Positions 24,938 through 31,628 of a DNA stretch of 40,205 bases are shown piece by piece. Below the pieces are notes generated by a model, which was given only the letters and a program-made list of their open reading frames with translations, ran no database searches and was not told the DNA's origin. Within the stretch, counting starts at the first letter, position 1, and each line of letters starts with the position of its first letter. Source of the DNA: Candidatus Ornithomonoglobus merdipullorum. GTDB lineage: Bacteria; Bacillota; Clostridia; UBA1381. The position numbers and the translations under genes are program-made. Where the stretch lies: NCBI GenBank assembly GCA_018714695.1, contig DVNB01000002.1:1-40205 (forward strand). Reading direction: 5' to 3'.

Positions 24938-26761
24938 TTAATATCCGCTGAGCCAGCCGCTTTTCCTTTCCTCGTTCGTCTTGCTCGGTTCCGGTTGCTT
25001 CTGATGCGTGATATCAGCCGTCAAGCTCCTTGCGCCTCGTATGTCTGCCGCCGCTGTAGCGTACACTCTCGCATCAAGATAGTGGTTATCGGCATGACTT
25101 GTTTTCGGTTTCCATACAAGTCTGCGGCGTGCTCCGGTGCCTTCGGCAACCTTGTGTTCTGCCGTGAGCTGCTGCGCGTATTCCGCGTCACAGTCAGCGT
25201 GTACCATACAAGAGCCCGTTCCGTTAGGCTGATGCAGTCTTGAAGCTATCATATCCTTGTACTTGCTGCCGTCAACAAGTACGAGAGGCTGTCCGTCGTA
25301 TCTTGCATTCGTACGGTTGATCTTGCTGATCTTATAGTGATTGTTGTTCGGAGCAACGCCTTTGCAGGCTATAGCCCACTCGTGCTGCAGGCAGAAGTCG
25401 TATACCGTATCGGTTTGGTCGCCGGAATCTATGAGACACAGCAGTACGATGAATTTCCGCCCCGATGCGGAACTGTATTCCGCCGTCATATAGGCAGGAA
25501 TATCATCCAGTGACATCAGCTGTGCGTGGAACACCGACTGAGTAGTCATTCCGGCACCCACTGCTATTATGTCTATATAGACCGAATTTTCCTGAACATC
25601 AACGCCCGCGGTCAGCAGCTCCGCCCATTCGGGGACCGTACCGCGTGTTTCCGCCGCTTGTCTCGCCAGAACGAGCTCCGCCGAAGTTTTGAGCTTAGTA
25701 TCCTCCCACGGTTCACCGAGCCATGAGTTCACAAAGTTCTGAAGCTCCTCCGGATCATCCTTTGAGTCAAGGAATTCAAAAACAATATCACGCCATGTAA
25801 GAAAAAACGAATACAGCGCATTTATGTGAAAGCTGACGCGCTGAGGGAGCCCGACGCAGGTCTTTTTTACGTCGCGCCATTCTCCGCGGCGCAGCATTGC
25901 AGGCTTTTCCTTGTCCTCGATAGCAGCGCCGCACTCCTGGCAAAAATACATTGCAGTCGCCGACCGTTCGGCGTTGGTCAGTTTTTTTTCATCGTTGTCT
26001 GCGAATTTTATCTGTTCCCATTCGAGCAGTATATACTCACCGCAGTGAGGGCATGGAACATAGTAATATCTCTGCTCGTCCGCCCTCTCGTGGAATTTCC
26101 ACACATAGTTCTCGCGGTGAGTAGGTGTAGAACAAGTGTAGACTTTTCGCGAATATTTGAATGTTCTCGTTCGTTCCACGGCAAGATTATAAGGCGATGC
26201 CTCTTTCTTGCTCGCGCCCGCCATCTTGTCGATCTCGTCAAAAAACAGATATTTTATCGCCTTCGACGCAAGCTTTGACGGGCTGCCGCCGCTGCGGAGA
26301 TACAGGTTCATATTGCGGAATCTGAGGTTCAGTTCGCTTGATTTCGTCCTGAAAAACCTTTCTGCGATCTCCGGAGTCTGCCTGTAAGCCGGTTTAAGCT
26401 TGTCGTTCGATATATCTTTCGCAAGATCGTCCGTCGGGTATACTATCATAGTCGGTGCCGGTGCCTTTGTGATGATCCAACCGGTGGCATTTATAAGTGC
26501 TTCTGTGCCGCCGACCTGTGTTGATTTCACAAAATTGATAAAGTGTATATACGGGTCGTTGAAGCAGTCCATGATCCCGACGAGATACGGAGTAATATCG
26601 TTATGCCAGTGGCCGGGCAGGCTCGAGCTTTCATCGAGTATCCTGTATTTCTCCGCCCACTGCGAGACCGTCAGCTGCTCCGGACGTGAAAGGGAAGCTT
26701 TCAGACATCGCCTGAACAGATTCCGCGTTTTCTGCCGCCGCCTCTGCCGCTCGCTTGACAT
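24938..26761 (-). CDS. Terminase large subunit (lambda GpA family)
   Basis: A 607-residue packaging motor/nuclease. The GpA start 'LSRPEQLTVSQWAEKYRILDESSSLPGHW' is present. The variant Walker A KSTQVGGTE is at 79-87 and Walker B 'YLFFDEID' at 171-178. A CPHC/CQEC zinc-ribbon-like pair occurs in the middle, and the nuclease part has 'TAGVDVQENSVYIDIIAVGAG' plus 'SHADNHYLDARVYATAAAD'. GpA-type terminases cut at cos sites with a Nu1-type small subunit. Its ATG follows immediately after the stop of the frameshifted tail-chaperone extension (TAAATG). Confidence 0.96.
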   Translation of the reverse strand: MSSERQRRRQKTRNLFRRCLKASLSRPEQLTVSQWAEKYRILDESSSLPGHWHNDITPYLVGIMDCFNDPYIHFINFVKSTQVGGTEALINATGWIITKAPAPTMIVYPTDDLAKDISNDKLKPAYRQTPEIAERFFRTKSSELNLRFRNMNLYLRSGGSPSKLASKAIKYLFFDEIDKMAGASKKEASPYNLAVERTRTFKYSRKVYTCSTPTHRENYVWKFHERADEQRYYYVPCPHCGEYILLEWEQIKFADNDEKKLTNAERSATAMYFCQECGAAIEDKEKPAMLRRGEWRDVKKTCVGLPQRVSFHINALYSFFLTWRDIVFEFLDSKDDPEELQNFVNSWLGEPWEDTKLKTSAELVLARQAAETRGTVPEWAELLTAGVDVQENSVYIDIIAVGAGMTTQSVFHAQLMSLDDIPAYMTAEYSSASGRKFIVLLCLIDSGDQTDTVYDFCLQHEWAIACKGVAPNNNHYKISKINRTNARYDGQPLVLVDGSKYKDMIASRLHQPNGTGSCMVHADCDAEYAQQLTAEHKVAEGTGARRRLVWKPKTSHADNHYLDARVYATAAADIRGARSLTADITHQKQPEPSKTNEERKSGWLSGY

Positions 26762-26988
26762 TTATTTTCTCCGCCTCCTTCGGTTCATGGCTTTTTCACG
26801 CTCCTCACTCTGCCGTTTCAGCTCTTTCACATAAACACATATGTCACTGTACGGTACTTTCATCCAGTATTCGACCGATGTGTTTGTCACAAGCGCAATA
26901 CGAAAGGCAAGCATTTTAAGAGCATTTGCGCTCAGCGCTTCCGGTTCGCCCTCCGCCAGGCAGGGACAGCCGATTATTATTCCGTGTA
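26762..26988 (-). CDS. Tail assembly chaperone, -1 frame extension (gpE'-like)
   Basis: This frame is open from the slippery site to a TAA touching the TerL start and adds 75 residues to the upstream protein, giving a product of about 199 residues. It begins IHGIIIG, continues EPEALSANALKMLAFRIALV, then 'VEYWMKVPYSDICVYVKELKRQ', and ends in a basic run. It has no good start of its own. It is recognised only because it continues in the -1 frame from T TTT TTA. In P2 E/E' and lambda G/GT, the extended form recruits tube protein onto the tape measure. Confidence 0.8.
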
Positions 26989-27360
26989 TAAAAAATTGAT
27001 CACGCGGTTCTTGATCTTAACCGCATCCTTAAGGCTTATCTGCTTAAAGAACTCCACAGGAAGCCCCGTGACTTTGCTTGCCGCAGCCATAGCGTAGTCG
27101 ACAGTTGTTTCGGGTGAAGTGCTGTAGGTCTTTGTTATCTTCTTGTAGAGCCTTTCAATATCCTGTCCATCCTCTGCCGACAGGTCGGCAAGTCCGGAAA
27201 GGTCAACACTTTCGATCGTTTTGCCCTCAAATTTATACTTTTTTGAGAATAAAACGACTGTATCGACTGCTTCGGCAGTCTCGTCCACGACTATCTCTTT
27301 GACATCATCTGCCGCCGTGATCTCCACTGTCTCTTTTGTATTGTTTTTGTTATCATCCAT
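26977..27360 (-). CDS. Tail assembly chaperone (gpE-like, zero frame)
   Basis: A 127-residue chaperone. The N-terminus is acidic and low-complexity. The conserved core is 'VVLFSKKYKFEGKTIESVDLSGLADLSAEDGQDIERLYKK', then 'ETTVDYAMAAASKVTGLPVEFFKQISLKDAVKIKNRVINFLY'. This 'F.GK.......L.GL.DL...D' pattern is typical of myovirus gpE-like tail chaperones. The ATG at 27360 follows AGGAGG at 8 bases. Oddly, it lies between TerS and TerL, 13 kb from the tape measure gene that it normally precedes. Confidence 0.88.
   Translation of the reverse strand: MDDNKNNTKETVEITAADDVKEIVVDETAEAVDTVVLFSKKYKFEGKTIESVDLSGLADLSAEDGQDIERLYKKITKTYSTSPETTVDYAMAAASKVTGLPVEFFKQISLKDAVKIKNRVINFLYTE
26989..26995 (-). promoter_or_regulatory. 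Programmed -1 ribosomal frameshift site (T TTT TTA)
   Basis: The canonical heptamer X XXY YYZ as T TTT TTA, in the zero frame of the chaperone gene four codons before its stop. P2 E/E' uses the related T TTT TTG. Slipping back one base opens the 75-codon extension that ends exactly at the TerL start. Confidence 0.85.
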
Positions 27361-27406
27361 CTTTGTGACCTCCTGAAATATATTTGTCAAGCCGTTTTAG
27401 GCATGA

Positions 27407-27952
27407 TCATTCTCCATCGTCTTCCGGCTCATCCGTATCATCGGGATCCTCCTCTACTGTCTGCTCCATAATGCCGGTACTGTCGTTATTTATCGCGTCC
27501 GGATCGTATTCTGAAAGCTCGTCAAGCACTTCCAGGAATTCATCGTTTAAAAGCTTGATGATCCTGTTTATATCGCTTTCATTAAGGATCTGCGGTGCGA
27601 CCTTACCGGGAACGGAGAGCAGACGTGCGCGAAATCCGAGCAGCATATTGTTCAAAAATTCCTCGACGTCCGCCGCTTCATGGACTTCCTTACGGAGCTT
27701 ACGGAGCTTGATCTTCGTGATCTCTTTTTTAAGACGCTCATGCTCCGCCTGTTCTTTTTCTTTGTTTATCGATGTCCCGCTGCCGGTTTCCGCTTTTACT
27801 TTGAATTCAATATACTCCGAAACACAGGTTGTAAGATCATACTTTTTTGTTCCCTGCATGAACGAGAACATGCCCTGTTCGCGCAGATTACGTACCTGAC
27901 GCGCGGAGATCCCAAGCGCCGCAGCGAGTGTTTTTTGATTTACGGCATACAT
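27407..27952 (-). CDS. Terminase small subunit (Nu1-like)
   Basis: A 181-residue DNA-binding subunit. The N-terminal winged-helix 'AVNQKTLAAALGISARQVRNLREQGMF' and 'GTKKYDLTTCVSEYIEF' match the Nu1 pattern. A charged coiled coil follows (residues 63-105: KEKEQAEHERLKKEITKIKL), then an acidic tail (EEDPDDTDEPEDDGE). It recognises the packaging (cos) site, probably in the gene-poor leader just upstream. The start has only a weak AGGTG site at a long distance. Confidence 0.9.
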   Translation of the reverse strand: MYAVNQKTLAAALGISARQVRNLREQGMFSFMQGTKKYDLTTCVSEYIEFKVKAETGSGTSINKEKEQAEHERLKKEITKIKLRKLRKEVHEAADVEEFLNNMLLGFRARLLSVPGKVAPQILNESDINRIIKLLNDEFLEVLDELSEYDPDAINNDSTGIMEQTVEEDPDDTDEPEDDGE

Positions 27953-28351
27953 GTTTTAAAACACCTGCCAAAACTAAGTTTTTACAATTATCGCGCGCGC
28001 GGAATTTTTAATTGTGAGCTGCTCGGTCGAAGATCGTACAGTCACAAGATCCGCTGCTGATCGATCGCCCGTTTGATTTCGCATAGATCATCTTTACCGA
28101 TCGCCGGAATAACGCCTTTGCCGATCATGGTCATATAATGAGAGATGCAATCGCATCCGAGCGTCAAAAATCGGCTCGGGAGAGGAAGGAAGTCCCCTGA
28201 TTTTTTCTCAAAAAAAGCGGAATTTCCCGCGCCTCTTTAGCGCCGCAGGTGGGGAGGGGATTGGAAGTACCTTGCAATTTCTTAAATTTTCCACAACTTT
28301 CCTATCCCGTCCTTCGCGGCAAAGAAAATTATCAAAGAGGAGTTCCATGAC

Positions 28352-28376
28352 CCCCGGGCAGCAGTGCCGCCCGGGG
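28352..28376 (-). repeat. Strong GC-rich stem-loop in the late leader
   Basis: Perfect 8-bp arms CCCCGGGC/GCCCGGGG, extendable by a G-U and two G-C pairs to a 3-nt loop. It lies about 45 bp downstream of the putative late -10 box. No T-run follows on either strand, so it is not a simple terminator. It could be an mRNA 5' stabiliser, an antitermination element, or part of cos. Confidence 0.7.
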
Positions 28377-28419
28377 AATGAAAAACCGCAGAGCAACGGG
28401 CTACTGCTCTACGGTATAG

Positions 28420-28425
28420 ATTATA
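28420..28425 (-). promoter_or_regulatory. Candidate late promoter -10 box (TATAAT)
   Basis: A perfect TATAAT on the minus strand just after the putative late regulator gene and before the packaging/structural operon. No consensus -35 box lies 16-18 bp upstream; TTGTCA is 22 bp upstream. This would fit a promoter that needs an activator, such as the protein encoded at 28461-28787. Weak evidence on its own. Confidence 0.45.
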
Positions 28426-28460
28426 TCACTTTTATTTGACGTGTGAGTGACAACATTCTG

Positions 28461-28787
28461 TCAGTGGATATAGTATGCAAAGAAAAGTCTGCGTGCCCTT
28501 GCAAGCTTTCGCCACACAGTCCTGGCATCCATGTTCATTTCTTCGGCTGCGGCATTTACTCTATGCGTTATGACATTCCTATGTAACCTGCCGTTGGGTA
28601 AAGAGCCGTACACCTTATCTATAAGTGTTATGGTCTCAGCGTCTCCTTCTACGCATAAGTGTCTTCGCACAGAGATCACAGCGTCAATAGTATCGCTGTC
28701 CTCAGGCGGAACACCGGAACTATCGCTTATATGCCCATAATACCGAAACGCTGCCACAGCGTAATTCTTGATATTATCCTGTTCCAT
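28461..28787 (-). CDS. Putative late transcription regulator (sigma-region-4/ArpU-like)
   Basis: A 108-residue protein: MEQDNIKNYAVAAFRYYGHI, then a helical middle (SDTIDAVISVRRHLCVEGDAE, 'ITLIDKVYGSL'), and a C-terminal helix-turn-helix of sigma-70 region-4 style (RVNAAAEEMNMDARTVWRKL, then ARARRLFFAYYIH). The last gene before the terminase block in many Firmicute phages encodes such late activators. Start at 28787 with AGGAGG; overlaps the previous stop by one base. It probably switches on late genes at the promoter just downstream. No biochemical family is certain. Confidence 0.75.
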   Translation of the reverse strand: MEQDNIKNYAVAAFRYYGHISDSSGVPPEDSDTIDAVISVRRHLCVEGDAETITLIDKVYGSLPNGRLHRNVITHRVNAAAEEMNMDARTVWRKLARARRLFFAYYIH

Positions 28788-29032
28788 TATTCCTCCTGAT
28801 TGCTTACAAAATCGTCTACATTGCATTGCTTCCCGTCAGCTGTCTTTTTCCTTTGCACAATGCATATGCCATTTACGTGATTGTCACAATTGCCGCATGT
28901 CATTGATGCAGTTTCCTTTGTTTTGTAAAACGCGCAGTCCTCGCTCTTGCAATACATCTTATCAAGCGCAGAGCATCCGCGTCCGCTCGGAGTTACAAAG
29001 ACGCAGTCGCTCTTTATCATACTTTTAGCCAT
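28787..29032 (-). CDS. Small cysteine-rich, probably zinc-binding protein
   Basis: An 81-residue protein with eight clustered cysteines. 'GCSALDKMYCKSEDCAFYK' is followed by 'TCGNCDNHVNGICIVQ' and 'KQCNVDDF'. Spacing (C-x7-C-x4-C ... C-x2-C-x8-C) suggests one or two zinc sites. It overlaps RecU upstream by 8 bp and the late regulator by one base, so it is coupled to both. The function is unknown. Confidence 0.8.
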   Translation of the reverse strand: MAKSMIKSDCVFVTPSGRGCSALDKMYCKSEDCAFYKTKETASMTCGNCDNHVNGICIVQRKKTADGKQCNVDDFVSNQEE

Positions 29033-29654
29033 TATCTATCACCCCCTCCGCTGTTATCAGCTTGCCGTTTGTATACTCAAGAAAGCGCACCGACCCGTCG
29101 TATATGACTTCGTACTCAGATATATCACCCGGCATTAAAAACTTCTTTCCAAAAATCTTTTTCATATCTCGCCATATCTGCCACGGGATAGTGAAGAACT
29201 TGCCTCGTATATCTATGCACACAAAAGAAAGCGCACCGATCTCGTGCTGTGTTTCCAGCCAGCTCATTTGTCTATCGGTCAGCTTGTCCCGCTGCATACG
29301 ACTCTTGTGCGTAGACTTAGCCTCGAAGACTATAGCTCTTCCGCCTTTCATGACTCCCTTGAAATCCGGTTCTGCTCGGTCTTTCCACACCCCTATGAAT
29401 CGTCCGTCTCTGAGAATATTTTTAACTCCATACGGCTCATATACCTTGTTTATGATCGCGTTACCACGACCGGCATAGTATCGGCATCCTTTAGCGAGCA
29501 GATTCTCAAAAGCTCGGCCGCGGTCAGAATTACATCGGTTGCGGTAGCGCGTCTCCATGTCCTTGTCCGGTTCGCTCTGCTCATGTCCCGGTGTGTTTGC
29601 ATGCCTTAGCATTGCTCGAAACTCTTCCGGACTTATATGCTGTGTTATATCCAT
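29025..29654 (-). CDS. Holliday junction resolvase, RecU-like
   Basis: A 209-residue nuclease that resolves four-way junctions. The RecU pattern is 'NSDRGRAFENLLAKGCRYY' (Glu50), 'EPDFKGVMKGGRAIVFEAKST' (Asp97, Glu111, Lys113 as the PD-ExK core) and 'LTDRQMSWLETQHEIGALSFV'. An AAAGGAG site precedes the ATG. In phages it clears branched DNA before packaging. Its neighbours are a Rep-type protein and the late switch, so it belongs to the replication/recombination set. Confidence 0.9.
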   Translation of the reverse strand: MDITQHISPEEFRAMLRHANTPGHEQSEPDKDMETRYRNRCNSDRGRAFENLLAKGCRYYAGRGNAIINKVYEPYGVKNILRDGRFIGVWKDRAEPDFKGVMKGGRAIVFEAKSTHKSRMQRDKLTDRQMSWLETQHEIGALSFVCIDIRGKFFTIPWQIWRDMKKIFGKKFLMPGDISEYEVIYDGSVRFLEYTNGKLITAEGVIDNG

Positions 29655-29656
29655 CT

Positions 29657-30469
29657 TTACTCCTTTCTCATCTTGCAGAGGTATATGCGCACATATGCCC
29701 CGTCCTGCCTGTAGTCTGTCTCGCCGTCAGCATTCTTTTGGAATCCATACGGCTCTATGTATGTTACCGTATACCCGGGATAAAGCGGCTCAAGATCCCG
29801 CTCGGTGAGCTCGCCCTTGATGATCTTCTTAGCCGTTTCATGTGATATACGCCCGGTGCGCTCCGATACCTTGGGACGCTTCAATCCTTTGCTCTGTATC
29901 CATCTCTTGACCTTGCCCTCGATTTCCGGCTTGTCCGGATTGCATACAAGATACTTCGCAAGCCCCTTCATACCTTCCTCGTTCCATTCAAGCTTGAATG
30001 TCCGCGCTGTGCCGTACTCCCAAAGATCTTCAAGCTTTTCTCTTATCTCGCCGCGTCTTGACGGATCAGGAATATTCATCGTTATGTGTGCATGGAACTT
30101 ACCTCTCTTGATACCTTTCTCGATCACCCCGACGTACTTGAGCTTGACATCAAATTCCTTGCCGTAGTATGTACGCACCCTCCGAAGATATCTCTGTACA
30201 CATGCAAGAGCTTCCTCATAGGTCTCCGGGGGAATATCGAAGCTGAGCTGCATCTCAACATCCGAGGATGTGAAATTGTTATCTATGAGCATCCGGAACT
30301 TTTCCTGTGCATGAAAATCATTGAGTTTCTTCTGCGTCTCGGAAGATGGCTTGAGTTTCTTGCTCCTGCTGTTCGCTTTCTTGTATCCCGGGAAAAGGAG
30401 CACGGTCCCGTAGTTGCCATGCCAGTATCTTTTTTCGATCTGTCTGCATCTGCCCGATCTCTTTTCCAT
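29657..30469 (-). CDS. HUH-type replication-associated protein (rolling-circle Rep/G2P-like)
   Basis: A 270-residue protein. 'GKFHAHITMN' (His126-x-His128) is the metal-binding HUH motif, and 'GLAKYLVCNPDKP' holds the likely nucleophilic Tyr173; the preceding 'VKLKYVGVIEKGIKRG' is the usual strand of rolling-circle replication-associated proteins. It probably nicks one strand at an origin and starts replication. No helicase, primase or polymerase is encoded in the window, so this is the only recognisable initiator. The ATG follows GGAGCACGGGG. The region directly upstream has the stem-loops expected of an origin. Confidence 0.82.
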   Translation of the reverse strand: MEKRSGRCRQIEKRYWHGNYGTVLLFPGYKKANSRSKKLKPSSETQKKLNDFHAQEKFRMLIDNNFTSSDVEMQLSFDIPPETYEEALACVQRYLRRVRTYYGKEFDVKLKYVGVIEKGIKRGKFHAHITMNIPDPSRRGEIREKLEDLWEYGTARTFKLEWNEEGMKGLAKYLVCNPDKPEIEGKVKRWIQSKGLKRPKVSERTGRISHETAKKIIKGELTERDLEPLYPGYTVTYIEPYGFQKNADGETDYRQDGAYVRIYLCKMRKE

Positions 30470-30517
30470 CCCCGTGCTCCTCCTGTACGTCGATATGATA
30501 ATACATCATAGGCTTCC

Positions 30518-30608
30518 TCAAAGCGGCTCCCGCCGCTTTGAAGTGTATTGTTAATTATTGTTATTTATTCACGTTTTGTTTTGTGAATCTCTACATATAA
30601 AATGTAGA
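30518..30608. other. Stem-loop-rich AT-rich intergenic region, candidate replication origin
   Basis: Three inverted repeats in 91 bp. TCAAAGCGGC/GCCGCTTTGA is a perfect 10-bp stem with loop TCCC (30518-30541). TTCAC/GTGAA is at 30568-30587 and TCTACAT/ATGTAGA at 30590-30608. The spacer between them is AT-rich (TTAATTATTGTTATTTATT). It lies between the coiled-coil gene and the HUH Rep gene. A nick-site stem-loop by the rep gene is the usual arrangement for HUH origins; this use is an inference. Confidence 0.5.
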
Positions 30609-31628
30609 TCATTCCGCTGTCAGTTCAAACATACTGCAAAGCGTATCCAGGATCTTGCCTCGGTATACATCACCGTCCGGCACTCCATCGAGTAAGATAT
30701 TCATTTCGTCGATATATCTCTGTGTGTTTTCAAACAGAATATTGACACGCACAAGGCTCTCGCTCCTGCTTTTTTCGAGTTCATTCCTCAGCTTGTCCAC
30801 CTGCTCCTGCAAGCTTTTTCTTTTTACGCTCTCCTCATTCGCTTGTCTATTCGCTTTCTCCGCCTCTTGTTCTGCTTCCTGACGCGCTGCTTCCGCCTCT
30901 GCAAGCTTCTTCTCAGCCTTTGCAATGGCTGTTTTCAACTTTTTCGCATTCTTTTCCTTCGTCTCTGCCTCTATTTCGGCTTTAAGTCTGTCTATCTGCT
31001 CCTGCGGTATCTCCGGATCTTCCGCCAGTCTACGGTACTCTTCCGCCTCGTTCTGCGCTTTTTCAAGCTCCTGTTTCATTTCTCGGATATCGTTTCGCAG
31101 TTCTTCGGTGTTCTGACGCTCTTTTTCAAGCTTATGTTTGCGCTCTTCTGCTTCTTTAAGAAATTCGTTTAACTCTCGCTCGGCAGCCGCCGCCTTTTCT
31201 GCGGCTGCGTCTCTTTCCTTAACAAGCCGCTCTATCTCGCGCACCGATTTATGCTCAATATCATTGTCCTTGACAAAGTCCTCAAGCTCCTCATCCGGCA
31301 CAGATATGAGCTTTAAAGCCTGCGAATACGTCAAATTCGTAAACGTTTCCGAATTTAACTCCGCGCCCAAAAGGCTTATCTGACGCGCTCCGAATTTCTC
31401 AAAAAGCTTCATATGCTTATTTGCGGTCGACTGTGAAAACTCGACCTCATTCCTCAGCCAGTCTCCCCATTCGCCGTGCGGCAGTATATCCTTAGCCTCC
31501 ACTAATCTCCGGCCTATTTCTATGGCATATATAAGCATCATGTGCCGTGCCTCTGAGCACAGGCTTTTTATCTCCGCCGTTACAACATCGATATTGCGCT
31601 TTTGCGTTTTTACTATCTCCAACTTCAT
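30609..31628 (-). CDS. DUF3102-type protein with long coiled coil
   Basis: A 339-residue protein. The N-terminal 100 residues fit DUF3102: 'VTAEIKSLCSEARHMMLIYAIEIGRRLVEAKDILPHGEWGDWLRNEVEFSQSTANKHMKLFEKFG'. Residues 125-300 are a very charged coiled coil (EERKHKLEKERQNTEELRND and similar). The N-terminal part resembles KilA/ParB-like DNA-binding helices of plasmid and phage regulators. The ATG overlaps the PcfJ stop by one base (TGATG). It may be a DNA-binding partition or replication accessory; the role is not established. Confidence 0.8.
   Translation of the reverse strand: MKLEIVKTQKRNIDVVTAEIKSLCSEARHMMLIYAIEIGRRLVEAKDILPHGEWGDWLRNEVEFSQSTANKHMKLFEKFGARQISLLGAELNSETFTNLTYSQALKLISVPDEELEDFVKDNDIEHKSVREIERLVKERDAAAEKAAAAERELNEFLKEAEERKHKLEKERQNTEELRNDIREMKQELEKAQNEAEEYRRLAEDPEIPQEQIDRLKAEIEAETKEKNAKKLKTAIAKAEKKLAEAEAARQEAEQEAEKANRQANEESVKRKSLQEQVDKLRNELEKSRSESLVRVNILFENTQRYIDEMNILLDGVPDGDVYRGKILDTLCSMFELTAE

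Larger units (their letters stand above)
27953..28460 (-). other. 508-bp leader with no convincing gene; candidate packaging (cos) region
   Basis: I see no well-started gene. It contains: an inverted repeat ACAATTA/TAATTGT (27984-27990 and 28009-28015) around an alternating CGCGCGCGCG tract; three copies of CGATC-type words (CGATCGCC twice) at about 28060-28130; and a strong GC hairpin at 28352-28376. A GpA/Nu1 terminase implies a cos site, and this is its usual place, next to the small-subunit gene. An open minus frame without a good start (ending at 28042) ends 'IPAIGKDDLCEIKRAIDQQ' and could be a gene remnant. Confidence 0.5.

Noticed and set aside
28208-28396. Minus-strand frame of 62 codons (MLCGFSFPGRH...)
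   Set aside because: It runs straight through the strong GC hairpin, has no ribosome binding site, and has an unusual Cys/Pro/Arg composition. More likely non-coding leader.
30318-30521. Short minus-strand frame overlapping the Rep start
   Set aside because: It is out of frame with the HUH protein, low-complexity (Gln/Glu/Lys), and has no ribosome binding site. The Rep frame has clear motifs.
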